Shown here: positions 49,019 to 58,255 of the stretch, piece by piece | Layout: each line of letters opens with the position of its first letter | Numbering within the stretch: position 1 is the first letter of the stretch | Assembly (NCBI GenBank): GCA_003116975.1 | Contig: BGKB01000044.1 | Location: 818,940 to 882,939 of the forward strand | Reading direction: 5' to 3' | Source of the DNA: Aurantiochytrium sp. KH105 | Taxonomy: Eukaryota; Sar; Bigyra; Thraustochytrida; Thraustochytriidae | Length of the DNA stretch: 64,000 nucleotides | Position numbers and translations under genes: made by a program | The notes under the pieces: model-generated | Databases searched by the model: none | The model's input: the letters and a program-made list of their open reading frames with translations, nothing else | Told to the model about the DNA's origin: nothing

Positions 49019-49271
49019 GCAACAATGTAACGTCGTTTCAGACAAGAATAAAAAAAAAGTGGAGTTGGTGGGGGGGGGAAGAAGAATTGGAAGACACACG
49101 ACTTTCCCATTGGCGAGGAATGAAAAAACTCACTCATTGGAACTCGACACGAGACGCGGCCTCATTCGAGCGAAAGCAAGCAATGCAACGTCGCTCCAGA
49201 CAAGAAAAAAGAAATGAGAAGGTGGGGGGAAGAACGATTTGATTGTACACGACTTTCTCACTACTCATCGG
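49019..49271. repeat. Diverged copies of the SOUL-tail tandem repeat
   Basis: Sequence at 49135-49180 (CATTGGAACTCGACACGAGA, then CGAAAGCAAGC) resembles the SOUL tail at 49422 onward. AATGTAACGTCG near 49023 and AATGCAACGTCG at 49182 recur with about 159-base spacing, as does CACGACTTTC. These are older, decayed units. Confidence 0.5.
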
Positions 49272-49412
49272 GCCTCGACTCGAATCGCGACCTCATTGGT
49301 GCGAAAGCAGGGGAGGACGAAAGGCGAGTTGTAGCCTCGAAATGCCCAGATGGGGTTTCCGTCTTCGTCCTTGACAACCTTGAACTGATTGCCCTCGAGA
49401 TCCATTTCGAAA
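49272..49412 (-). pseudogene. Tandem duplicate of the 3' end of the SOUL gene
   Basis: It matches 49427-49567 with only a few differences at a 155-base offset, and still encodes GNQFKVVKDEDGNPIW and the following residues to a stop. It is a 3'-exon-like fragment without a start codon, immediately downstream of the real gene. Confidence 0.8.
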
Positions 49413-49419
49413 GACTTCC

Positions 49420-50094
49420 TCATTGGACCTCGACTCGAATCGCGACCTCGTTGGTGCGAAAGCAGGGGAGGACGAAAGGCGAGTTGTAGCCTCGAAATGT
49501 CCAGATGGGGTTTCCGTCTTCGTCCTTGACAACCTTGAACTGATTGCCTTCGATATCATTTTCAAGGGTGTTTGCCGTGCGAAGGGCCCGTTTGGCGGAA
49601 CGGTCGGGACTGGAGATGCCCGCAAATGTGTTGACGGCCACAGTCTCGCCTTCGACCAGCCGAATGTGCACACGCTTGTCACTCGGGGTGGGCGGTTTCT
49701 CTTGCTGCGTTACGAACTTGTGTGGAAGGATAAAAGCCATGGTTTGCTCCTCATCAGCCTTGCCGCCCATAACCACGGGAGCCGTCATGTCGATGCTTTT
49801 GGGTTTCGTGGTCTTGGACATGACTACGGGTGCGGTCATGTCGACAGCCTCGGGCTCGTGCGAAGCCTGGCCCTCGTTTTGAGGTGTAGACATGACACCA
49901 ATGTACTTGGCAAGTGTCCAAAAGGCCGCGGAACTAAAGTCTTTTTCCGTTTTGGCATCAGGAAACTCGCTCGAGACCACGTACGCCTCGTACCGCGCGC
50001 CGTACTTGCGCACCTCTATCTTCTCCTGCTCAAAGGAGGCCAGCACGTCGTACGAAGGCGTCTCCACGTCGATCTTCCCAAACACGGTGCCCAT
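49420..50094 (-). CDS. SOUL haem-binding family protein
   Basis: This 224-residue protein belongs to the SOUL/HBP family of tetrapyrrole-binding proteins, with roles proposed in haem buffering and stress. The N-terminus (VETPSYDVLASFEQEKIEVRKYGA) and the repeated VDMTAPVVM/IDMTAPVVM motifs are typical. Also typical are MAFILPHKF and the FRGYNSPFVLPCFRTNEVAI tail. There is no transit peptide; MGTVFGK could be a myristoylation-type N-terminus, though I cannot verify this. The start at 50094 is set by family length; the open frame runs to 50340. Its last ~140 bases are duplicated downstream. Confidence 0.88.
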   Translation of the reverse strand: MGTVFGKIDVETPSYDVLASFEQEKIEVRKYGARYEAYVVSSEFPDAKTEKDFSSAAFWTLAKYIGVMSTPQNEGQASHEPEAVDMTAPVVMSKTTKPKSIDMTAPVVMGGKADEEQTMAFILPHKFVTQQEKPPTPSDKRVHIRLVEGETVAVNTFAGISSPDRSAKRALRTANTLENDIEGNQFKVVKDEDGNPIWTFRGYNSPFVLPCFRTNEVAIRVEVQ

Positions 50095-50536
50095 CGTGCG
50101 AGTCCCCGATAGGGAGTCCCGCGCCCGCGCGTGCTGTCTTGCACAAGGATGTGTTCTGCGATAGCCTGCTCGCTTGCGTGACGTATACCTGGCTTTTGCG
50201 CGCTGCTTGCCGGACGGAGGCCTCGTTGCGTCTCGTGTATGCGATGCGATTGGGCCAGACAATCTTTTGCTGCTCTCTCGCTCTCCCCGAGGGAGGGAGG
50301 CGTTGAAAGGATTGCCGCTGAGGCTGAGATCGCAATTCAACTATAGCCTATGCTTTTACTACTTACGAGAAGAAAACAAAAAAGAGCTGTCGCAAGAAGG
50401 ACTGTAACAAGGAGGTCAAGCCTTTGCGCGCCCTGAAGATATGCAAGAGAGAGAGAATGAACAAGAAGAAAAACAAGAAGAAAAACAAGAAGAAGAAGAA
50501 GAAGAACAAGAACAAGGAGGAGAGGATACTGACATG
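50095..50536. other. SOUL promoter and LYAR 3' region
   Basis: Both flanking genes are on the minus strand. A (GAA/CAAGAA)n purine tract lies at about 50460-50520. No gene is seen. Confidence 0.5.
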
Positions 50537-51568
50537 TTACTTGAGGATGAGCTTGACGGCATCCTTTTTCGGGTAAAGCTTGAACTTTTCAGGATGCTTG
50601 CCCAAATACTTTTTCACCTTGACTTCGCCAGGGGTCTTGACTTTGCCTTTGGCGAGAAGTGCCATGAGATCCTGGAAAGGCATCTTGTGTTTCTTTGCAG
50701 CCTTGAGCGCGTCGCGAACCTCCTTTTTCCAAGTGACCTTGGAGTTTGACTCCTTTTCAGGCTCAGCAGACGGCTCGTCTGCGGACGCACCTTCTGCACT
50801 AGATTTGGCGTCCTTGTTCTTGTCCTTTTTCGCTTTCTTATCCTTCTTCTTGGCGCTCTTTGTGTCTTTGTCGTCATCCTTGTCCTCCGTCTTTTTCGCC
50901 TTTTTGGAATTCTTTTCTTCCGTGGAGCTCTTGTTTTTTTCAGCGTCACTGTCGCTGTCGCTGTCGCTGTCGCTATCGCTGCTGCTGTCACTACTGTCGG
51001 TGCTCTGGGCCCGCGAGCGCTTCTTGTTGGCCTTTTTGTCAGTGCCGTTTTCTTGCTTCTTTTCCTTGGCAAGAGCGGCCTCGGCCTTGGCCTTGTCCAT
51101 TTCGACCTTTTCGTCGCTCCACTGCTTCTGCAGCGCCTCCCAGATCGACGTGACCACTGGCGGCGGCACACGAAAGCTGTTGTGAACGTAATTGACAAAC
51201 TTTTTCTGTTTGCGCGGCACGTTCTCGAAGGCAGTCATCTTTTGCAAAATGTCCGTGGCCTCAGGACTGAGCGAGATCGTACCAGCGGCTGCCTTTTCGG
51301 CAACGCGTGTGACGGCATCGGTCCAGCGCTCCTGGGGGTCTTCCTTGCCATTGGACTTGCCGGCCTTGGGTCCTTGGTACAGGGCGCCCTGGTACTTTTC
51401 AGCCTCCGAAATGCAGGTATTGTGCTCCTTGTACTGATCGCCTTCGAATCGTACGCCGCAGTCAACGCAGCTCAAGACCCAGCAGTCTCTGCACTTGAAT
51501 TTGTAGTGGTTATCCACCTTGGGCTTCTTGACTGTCTCCTGGCAGGCGTCGCAGATGAAGGACACCAT
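50537..51568 (-). CDS. LYAR-type C2HC zinc-finger nucleolar protein
   Basis: This 343-residue protein starts with the LYAR zinc finger: MVSFICDACQETVKKPKVDN, then CRDCWVLSCVDCGVRF and YKEHNTCISEAEKYQGALY. LYAR is a nucleolar factor acting in pre-rRNA processing and growth. A helical segment (about 110-150) follows. The middle is a long Lys/Ser/Asp low-complexity region with an SDSDSDSDSD run and KK-rich blocks typical of nucleolar proteins. The C-terminal domain (WKKEVRDALKAAKKHKMPF, ending KKDAVKLILK) matches the LYAR tail. The start at 51568 gives the exact family N-terminus. Confidence 0.87.
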   Translation of the reverse strand: MVSFICDACQETVKKPKVDNHYKFKCRDCWVLSCVDCGVRFEGDQYKEHNTCISEAEKYQGALYQGPKAGKSNGKEDPQERWTDAVTRVAEKAAAGTISLSPEATDILQKMTAFENVPRKQKKFVNYVHNSFRVPPPVVTSIWEALQKQWSDEKVEMDKAKAEAALAKEKKQENGTDKKANKKRSRAQSTDSSDSSSDSDSDSDSDSDAEKNKSSTEEKNSKKAKKTEDKDDDKDTKSAKKKDKKAKKDKNKDAKSSAEGASADEPSAEPEKESNSKVTWKKEVRDALKAAKKHKMPFQDLMALLAKGKVKTPGEVKVKKYLGKHPEKFKLYPKKDAVKLILK

Positions 51569-51740
51569 CTTCTTCTTGTTGGTTGGTGGTTGTCTTGTGC
51601 TCGCAGTAGCTCGCGCTCTGGTCTTGCTTGCCACTTCGCTTTCTCCTTTACTCCTTCCTTGGGCCCGTGGCCTCGGCACGCGCGCCCCTCGCGTCTCCTC
51701 GCTTCGTCCCTCTCTCTGTCGTAGCGAGAAGAACTGCCGC

Positions 51741-51769
51741 GCTCGCTCGCTCGCTCGCTCGCTCGCTCG
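51741..51769 (+). repeat. (GCTC)7 microsatellite
   Basis: A perfect tetranucleotide run upstream of the LYAR gene. Confidence 0.95.
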
Positions 51770-51914
51770 GAACCATCGATCGCATTCGGGGGACACTTTT
51801 GTATGTGTCCCCTGTGCACATGCCAAGAAGATGGTCAAGAAAGAAAAAGATGGACGGTGAACAGAGCTGTCTCTTTTTGCTGCGAGCAAGAACGGTGGAT
51901 CACACGAAAGCTCT

Positions 51915-51951
<37 letters not shown>
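51915..51951 (+). repeat. (TTGC)9 microsatellite
   Basis: A perfect tetranucleotide run in the same intergenic region. Confidence 0.95.
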
Positions 51952-52159
51952 GATTTGCAATTGTCATTCTTTTGCGTGTGGAGCGAAATGCGGAATGGCC
52001 GTAAAAAAAGGGGATTGAATTTGAGTTGACTACAGAGCTTGGGGTTCTTGTTTTCCTCTGGAAAGACAATGTCTTGTCTGGGGAAAATTTCGGTGCTAGC
52101 TTTTGATTTCTAGGAAAAAGTAGACAGAGACTGCGACGCGATTTCTTTTGTTACGACTT

Positions 52160-53767
52160 CTAAAAGGTTTCCATGCCAAAGGAAGAGATTGGATGTGTGA
52201 CGCGATGGACACGGCCATACAAGGTGACGCAACCATCGCCACGGGCTCGATATTCATTTGCAAGTGTCTGCAGCGATGGAACAGGCTCGAGCCGCTGCGA
52301 CGGTCGCGGCGCTGGTGAAGCGGCGGAGGCAGACACGCCAGGCATTGACGACATTGAAGTTGAGGGCGAAGTCGAAGACTCTCTTTCTGGCTCGAAGATT
52401 CCGTCGACAAGATTTGCAACGTACTCGCCAAGGCCTGGACTTGCTGTAAGACCTGTGCTGCGAATGCCGCCGACGGTGACCCAGCCTGGTTGAGAGACAG
52501 AAACCTGGAAGTCGCGATGCTCAGTGGCAGGTCGCAGACCCGCATACGTACCGATAACCTTTGCATTGCGTAATCCAGGAAGTATTTTGTGACCCCATGC
52601 TTCGAGACGTTGCACCGTTTCGATATCTGTTGCGCGGTCGGTCTTGCTTGCTTGTTCAACAGCCGTGGGTCCCACAATGATGTTGCCATAGACTGTCGTC
52701 CAGGCAATGACACCCTTTGTAAATTGCGTTGCCACTGGCTCAATGATGAGTCGGGGAATAGAATCGCCTTTTGGGGCTTGGAAAACTACAAATTGGCCCT
52801 TGCGTGGACGAATTGTAAAGCTAGCAGACTTCGCGGCAGGCTCTTTGGTCAGTCGCTCGAGTTCATCGCCCCAAAGACCAGCGCAGTTGACTACAACGCG
52901 AGCGCGAAGCTTTGGGCTGGACCAGACGTCGTCTCTCGTCTGATGCAGTGGTTGGCGCACATGAGCTTGTGCATGAGCGTCTGTAAGCAATTTTTGCGTC
53001 TGGCTTCGTCCAAGCGAGGCATCTTCTGAGTTCTCTACTTTGAGTTCCCACATGTTGGCGTCGACATCTCTTGAAGCAGACGCAACACGTGACCGTAGAA
53101 AGAGATTGGCACCAAAACGTCGCGCACTCTCGGCGTAGCCCATGGGGACGAGCCACGGCTCGACGACTGCCTCGTATGGGCACAAGACGGCGCCACGCGC
53201 GCTATGATCTAGCGCAGGCTCAACTTCCCGAAGCTCTTGCGCACTGAGCAGGATCGCCTCGTTATCACCAGCGAGGCGATTTTCGTCGAGGACGTGCGGA
53301 AGCTCGGCATGCTGCTCGTCGTTCCAGGCAACCACCAAAGATCCACACTTGCGCACATGCTCATGCGAAAGACCAAAGGAACGATAAAGCTCTTGGTGGA
53401 GCTGGATGGACCTGCGCAAAAGTTTGCGTTCGAGGGATCCGACAGGAGCATCATAGCCGGTGCACCCAAGGCCGCTGTTTCCGCTCGAGGCGCCCGCGGC
53501 AAAGGCGTCTTCCTTTTCAAGGAGAGCTACGGTCTTTCCGCGGGCCGCGCACTCGCGCGCAACGGCCAGGCCCACGACGCCGCCCCCGACAACGGCCACG
53601 TCAAAGACCTTTGGCACTGGCGGTGTCATGGATGATGGCGCTGGATTCGTCGCCACCGCCGCCGCTGACGAGACAGCGCGGTCCTCATCAGTACGGGAGG
53701 AGAGTGCAGCCAGGACGGCGAGCGAGGCGGCTGGTAGAGCCCAACGTGCCGCCCGCGCAGACGTCAT
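52160..53767 (-). CDS. FAD-dependent oxidoreductase of the DAO/GlpA-like family
   Basis: This 535-residue flavoprotein carries the N-terminal dinucleotide motif FDVAVVGGGVVGLAVAREC at about residues 55-73, then LLEKEDAFAAGASSGNSG. Further elements are VVNCAGLWGDELERL, GNIIVGPTAVEQ, GTYAGLRPATEHRDF and VTVGGIRSTGLTASPGLGEYVANLV. This order matches L-2-hydroxyglutarate dehydrogenase and FAD glycerol-3-phosphate dehydrogenase relatives; I cannot choose the substrate. The first ~45 residues (RAARWALPAASLAVLAALSS) form a hydrophobic signal or mitochondrial presequence. A ~70-residue Ser/Pro-rich tail after the domain is unusual. It lies 91 bases from the next minus-strand gene's stop. Confidence 0.82.
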   Translation of the reverse strand: MTSARAARWALPAASLAVLAALSSRTDEDRAVSSAAAVATNPAPSSMTPPVPKVFDVAVVGGGVVGLAVARECAARGKTVALLEKEDAFAAGASSGNSGLGCTGYDAPVGSLERKLLRRSIQLHQELYRSFGLSHEHVRKCGSLVVAWNDEQHAELPHVLDENRLAGDNEAILLSAQELREVEPALDHSARGAVLCPYEAVVEPWLVPMGYAESARRFGANLFLRSRVASASRDVDANMWELKVENSEDASLGRSQTQKLLTDAHAQAHVRQPLHQTRDDVWSSPKLRARVVVNCAGLWGDELERLTKEPAAKSASFTIRPRKGQFVVFQAPKGDSIPRLIIEPVATQFTKGVIAWTTVYGNIIVGPTAVEQASKTDRATDIETVQRLEAWGHKILPGLRNAKVIGTYAGLRPATEHRDFQVSVSQPGWVTVGGIRSTGLTASPGLGEYVANLVDGIFEPERESSTSPSTSMSSMPGVSASAASPAPRPSQRLEPVPSLQTLANEYRARGDGCVTLYGRVHRVTHPISSFGMETF

Positions 53768-53858
53768 TGTCGTTCTAGTAATATGAAGCAGATGGGGAAT
53801 GAATGAGAGAGGGGATCTTGACTTGCTACTTCTTGCTGAGCCCGGGCTCCCACTTTTG

Positions 53859-55085
53859 TTAGGCAGAGGAAGCAGCGGCCCAAAGTTCCGGTGTGGCGGT
53901 ATCTTGGATCATGGAGAGCGCTTCGTTCATGTTTGCGAGCTCGAAACTGAGCGGCTGGCTTGGGTCGAGGATGTCTTCTGCATCAGAGCTATAGAACCAG
54001 AGGACGTGCTCGGCATCGGTACGACGCTGACCTTTGCCCGGTCCGAAATGAGCTGTCTCGCTCGTACGGATGATGACTTCAACCGCAAGGCAAAAGCCCT
54101 GTGCCTCGCCGGAAACAAATTGGCGACGAATGCGACCAAAGATTTCGCGGGCAAAGTGCAATTGAGCCGTAAAGCCGTTCAGACCGAGCGTCTTAAAAAG
54201 CCAGCGACTCTTGTCGAGGATCTCCGGGTTGGTCGGGTCCACATTGAGTAGGGGGAAGGCCGTCGTGACGGTGACGTCGTGAACATCATGAACTTCGACG
54301 AGACTTTCGTTTTCTGGAATGAGACGAAGTTGCAAATCGAAGCAGGCAGCGAGCTGCGGCTTGACTTGCGCTCGGTGTTCCTTTTCAAAGCAAGGGCGAC
54401 CTTTGCTGAAGGTGTTGGCCAGAAAATGATACGCGGCCTCTGCTCCAAGTTCGACTTCGTCAATCGAGGTTTCGTAAAGCTGAAGGACGTTGCTTGGTGA
54501 AAGAATGCTACTCTTTGCATTGGACTCGAAGCGGTCACGCGCTCGAGGCACCACTTCGGATTTCACAATGTCTTGCGGAACGAGGCCCCAGGGAAGCACG
54601 GTGAACGACGCGTCCCAAGGCTGCACCCTGCGGCCAACCCAGCGCTGATTTTCCGTGTAGTCACTTGCTGGCTTTGGGTCCGGATCTCCAGCTCCAGAGC
54701 CGACCCCACGATCCTTGACGGGATCATGGTCGTGTCCAGGCGGGTGGCGAGCAGGGTTTTCGACGGGGTCAGACCCTGGCGTGGGTGGATGTCCTGCGGG
54801 ATTGTCAACGGGTTCGGGACCTGGGCCTTGGGGATGACCCGCTGGATTATCGATGGGATCGGGTCCTGGGCCAGGGTGGGGAGGGTGACTTGCAGGTTCT
54901 TTGTCGCCTGCGCCTCCGGGAATCTTGATGCTGCGAAGCGTGTGCTGGTCAAAGGTAGGCAAGGTGTGCTGGTCAACGGTAGGAAAGGCGTGCTGATCAA
55001 AGTCGAGTAGGGGCGCTTGAAGATTCGCAGCGGCGCGTAACGCGAGTTTGGACGCAAGTCCAGGTCTCGCAAGCGACGTGAGCAT
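53859..55085 (-). CDS. Unknown protein with mitochondrial-type N-terminus and Pro/Gly/Asp repeats
   Basis: This 408-residue protein is not recognised. MLTSLARPGLASKLALRAAA is a plausible mitochondrial presequence. Residues about 28-52 contain three FDQHxxPTVDQHT-like repeats. Residues about 65-130 contain PGPDPIDNPAGHP-type repeats with matching DNA repeats. From about residue 165 a folded domain runs to the C-terminus, with YHFLANTFSKGRPCFEKEHR, LQLRLIPENESLVEVHDV, GFCLAVEVIIRTSET and HVLWFYSSD segments. The folded part resembles a SnoaL/NTF2-like alpha+beta arrangement only in a very general way, so I give no function. Confidence 0.65.
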   Translation of the reverse strand: MLTSLARPGLASKLALRAAANLQAPLLDFDQHAFPTVDQHTLPTFDQHTLRSIKIPGGAGDKEPASHPPHPGPGPDPIDNPAGHPQGPGPEPVDNPAGHPPTPGSDPVENPARHPPGHDHDPVKDRGVGSGAGDPDPKPASDYTENQRWVGRRVQPWDASFTVLPWGLVPQDIVKSEVVPRARDRFESNAKSSILSPSNVLQLYETSIDEVELGAEAAYHFLANTFSKGRPCFEKEHRAQVKPQLAACFDLQLRLIPENESLVEVHDVHDVTVTTAFPLLNVDPTNPEILDKSRWLFKTLGLNGFTAQLHFAREIFGRIRRQFVSGEAQGFCLAVEVIIRTSETAHFGPGKGQRRTDAEHVLWFYSSDAEDILDPSQPLSFELANMNEALSMIQDTATPELWAAASSA

Positions 55086-55670
55086 TGTGCTTGGGCTTCT
55101 CTCTCTTGATTCCTTCCGTTGCCCTCTACGCTTTGGTAAGCTATTGTACTCGCTACAGCTCGTTCCTCGTGTTTTTGGACCTTGAGGCAGGCCGGACTAA
55201 AAAGCTATCGCTGTCTTGGTCGCCCGCGCGCGTCTGCACGAAAGCAAAAGCGTTGCGTCCCTCGGCGTCCGCGGACTCTCTGGTCCTACGAAGCGCGGCG
55301 TGCCGAAGCTGCTTGCAGCGACGGATTGCGCCAGCGCCGGCAGCCACGTGCAGGGCTCGTGTCGGTCGCAGCGTTTTCCTGGACGTCACCTCTGCAGCGA
55401 GACGTGCGCAAGCTCGCGGCCTTTCGCGGCCTCTGCGTCGCGCTCGATCAAGCTTTGTCCGCGTCGTAGAAAGGGAAAAGACTGCTGTGAAGAAGCTGAG
55501 GCCGGATTGGGGTTGCGCAACATCGGAGTAACTTGTTTCTCCGAATAGGGCACGCGAAGAATCGCCGAGATCAAAGATAGAAAAGATAGAGAGAAAAGAA
55601 AGAAGACGGTTATCGTTTTACCAACGCCGCGAGGAGTTTCCTTCTTTGTTATCGTTGCTGGCGTCCGTCC

Positions 55671-55696
55671 GCTCGCTCGCTCGCTCGCTCGCTCGC
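55671..55696 (+). repeat. (GCTC)n microsatellite
   Basis: A perfect GCTC run of six to seven units, the same repeat as upstream of LYAR and GMC-3. Confidence 0.95.
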
Positions 55697-55948
55697 CAGC
55701 TTGCTGTCCGGGCAGCCGGTCGGCGAGCTCGCCTCCGACGCAGCACGTACGTGCTCGCTCGCGCGTCTCTGGCCAAGCAAGCTCCGGGGCTTGCTCGCTG
55801 CCCCTGGGAATCAATCGTGCGGCTCCGCGCGGCGTCGCTCGTTCCTCCCGCCGTTCTTTCCGTTCTCCTCCTCGTCCTGGATCCCGCTCGCTCCAGTATC
55901 TTCGCCTGCCGCATGTTGAACAGCCACAGGCAGGCAGGCAGGCAGGGC

Positions 55949-56010
55949 GGCGGTTTGCGCGACTTGCGGCGGCGGTTTGCGCGACTTGCGGCGGCGGTTT
56001 GCGCGACTTG
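55949..56010 (+). repeat. 22-bp tandem repeat, three copies
   Basis: Units of GGCGGTTTGCGCGACTTGCG type repeat with exact 22-base spacing (TTT at 55954, 55976, 55998). Confidence 0.9.
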
Positions 56011-56253
56011 CGGCGGCGCGGATGCGCACTTGCGCGGGCCGCGGCGGATTTGCGGCGGCGAGGCGCGGCAGAAGGCGGAAAGGCTGCGCGCAGAAGGGCA
56101 AGCGGCAGCGGGCGGCGTGCGTGCGTGCGTGCGTGCGCGCGTGCGTGCAGAGCGGCGGCGGCAGATCGTTGCGATTGGCTGCGTGAGGTCGCGCTTGGGT
56201 GCCTTGCGTTGCGGCAGGGGCTGTGGAGCGGCGGCGCGATCGAGGCGAGCAAG

Positions 56254-57094
56254 ATGAGCACGAACTTCTTCTCCGCGCTGGACGGCGACTCCGACGACGG
56301 GCGGCCCGCGGCGCGCGGCGCGGCGAAGAAGAGCGGCGGCGGCGCGGCGGCCGCCAGCGCCCCGCGCGCGGCCCGCGGCGGCCGCGGNNNNNNNNNNNNN
56401 NNNNNNNNNNNNNNNNNNNNNNNNNNNNNNNNNNNNNNNNNNNNNNNNNNNNNNNNNNNNNNNNNNNNNNNNNNNNNNNNNNNNNNNNNNNNNNNNNNNN
56501 NNNNNNNNNNNNNNNNNNNNNNNNNNNNNNNNNNNNNNNNNNNNNNNNNNNNNNNNNNNNNNNNNNNNNNNNNNNNNNNNNNNNNNNNNNNNNNNNNNNN
56601 NNNNNNNNNNNNNNNNNNNNNNNNNNNNNNNNNNNNNNNNNNNNNNNNNNNNNNNNNNNNNNNNNNNNNNNNNNNNNNNNNNNNNNNNNNNNNNNNNNNN
56701 NNNNNNNNNNNNNNNNNNNNNNNNNNNNNNNNNNNNNNNNNNNNNNNNNNNNNNNNNNNNNNNNNNNNNNNNNNNNNNNNNNNNNNNNNNNNNNNNNNNN
56801 NNNNNNNNNNNNNNNNNNNNNNNNNNNNNNNNNNNNNNNNNNNNNNNNNNNNNNNNNNNNNNNNNNNNNNNNNNNNNNNNNNNNNNNNNNNNNNNNNNNN
56901 NNNGCGGCGGTCGTGGCGGCCGTGGCGGTGGTCGCGGTGGCGAGGAGGGGGGCCCTGCCGGCGAGGGCTTCCGCGGCGGACGCGGTGGCGGCCGCGGCGG
57001 TGGCCGTGGCGGCCCGCGCGGCGGCCGTGGCGGTGGCCGCGGTGGTCCTCGTGTAGACCCCAACGATTCCAAGGCCTTTCCTGCGCTCTCTTGA
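56254..57094 (+). CDS. Stm1/SERBP1-like RGG-box RNA-binding protein, interrupted by gap
   Basis: The first exon part (56254-56387) encodes MSTNFFSALDGDSDDGRPAA followed by Ala/Lys/Gly-rich sequence. The last part (56904-57094), read in the frame beginning at 56906, is an RGG/GGRGG array. It ends GGPRVDPNDSKAFPALS and a TGA at 57092. The short N-terminal motif and the FPALS C-terminus match the Stm1/HABP4/SERBP1 family of ribosome-associated proteins that guard inactive 80S ribosomes. The central family domain is presumably in the gap. The flanking coding lengths sum to 325 bases, so if there is no intron the true gap must be 3n+2, not the 516 N given. The frame shown by simple translation across the gap is wrong after it. 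Confidence 0.7.
56388..56903. other. Assembly gap (516 N)
   Basis: This run of N lies inside the RGG-protein gene. GC-rich GGC/CGT repeats on both sides probably caused it. Confidence 0.99.
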
Positions 57095-58255
57095 TTGAGC
57101 AAGCGACGGTCGACACGTCGGGATCCTCCTGCCTTTAACTTTGGTGTGGGGAGCAGGAAGCAGCGGTCCAAATCAACGTTTGCCTCTTCTCCTCGTTCAT
57201 CTCGCGGACCGACCCTCGGCGAGTCGCTCGCTACTGTGTGTCCGGCACACACAGGAAAGACAAGCTTTGCTATCGATGGCTGTCCGGCTGCCTAGCTGCC
57301 TGGTCAGCTCTCCTCCAATTATAGGTTTGCCCGACGAACCGTGGGCCTTTATGGGTCTCTTTTCTCTTGGGCTCGAGAGCTCTTTCCCTTTTTTCTTCAA
57401 CCAAACTCACTATTTTACAATCTTTGCTTGCTTGGTTCTTGCAAATGTTTTGTCTTGATTTGATTTGATTCGAAGAGGGGCCAGTGAGAAGCAGCTGCTC
57501 GAGTTCATTTCACAGTCGATGCGTGCTTTTACAGACACAAAAGAAACTCGTGAAGGTACAGCGCTGGAGCAGAGGAAGAAGGTAAGAAAGGGGGATCTTG
57601 GGTTCTTGCGCTTTCTTTCTTATCGTGGAAGCGCGATGTATGCTGGCGGTTGAGGATGAAGAGGCGGGTCAGATGATTTTTATTAGGTAATGCGAAGGCA
57701 ATGGTGTACTTTGCGGATAATGAATAGGAAGCGTCAAAGTCGAGTCGGATTTATGTTGATCTCATCTATACATCTGACCCAAGACTGGCTACCGCACGTG
57801 GCGGCTGGGGCAGTTCATCCCAGCCAGGCACGTCGACATTGCAGTTACGAGCTGCATGCACGTCGACACCATGATGACGGAAAAGATGATGCTGACGTTG
57901 GTGGATCGGGCCAAAGGGCAACCAAGGAAAATAAATTCGTTCATACGTACAGACATTGGGTTTTGTTTTTTTATGATCGATTGTTGTTCGTTCGTAGTTG
58001 AAAGGCAGAGTGGAGAGGCCATGCGTAAGCGCATGCGGCCGAATAGTCTTCATTATCATCAAGTTTAGGGGTGGGGGTAGGGAGGGAAATTGGTGTTCTA
58101 TGGCGGCGTGCTTCGCCCGCGAGACGCGTGCTCATGTGTGTATTGCGACGCGGTTCTTTGTGTGTGACAGAGGTGGGGACGGGACGGGGCGAGGCGCCAG
58201 CCAGGTCAGCCAGAAGGCAAGCATAGTTTGTGTCCAAGAAACCAAAAGTCCCATT
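57095..58255. other. Convergent intergenic region
   Basis: It holds 1.16 kb between two convergent stops. It is AT-richer than the genes and contains nothing that I can call a gene. Confidence 0.5.

Larger units (their letters stand above)
48566..49419. other. Convergent region with pyrimidine-rich eS7 3' UTR and degenerate tandem repeats
   Basis: After a TTCTTC-rich 3' UTR (48590-48680), the 49020-49420 part is a degenerate array related to the tail of the SOUL gene (see the separate entries). No other gene is seen. Confidence 0.55.
51569..52159. other. Upstream region of the LYAR gene with microsatellites
   Basis: It contains (GCTC)7 at 51741-51769 and (TTGC)9 at 51915-51951. The sense leader next to the LYAR start is CAAC/CAAG-rich. 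No gene is seen. Confidence 0.5.
55086..56253. other. Divergent region upstream of the RGG-protein gene
   Basis: It contains (GCTC)n at 55671-55696, (GGCA)n near 55929-55945 and a 22-bp repeat at about 55949-56010. The G/C-rich remainder is probably promoter and leader of the RGG-protein gene. No other gene is seen. Confidence 0.5.

Noticed and set aside
56388..57138. Translation of the RGG gene continuing in the original frame after the gap (RRSWRPWRW...)
   Set aside because: The gap length is arbitrary; the other frame gives a regular GGRGG array and a family-specific FPALS end.
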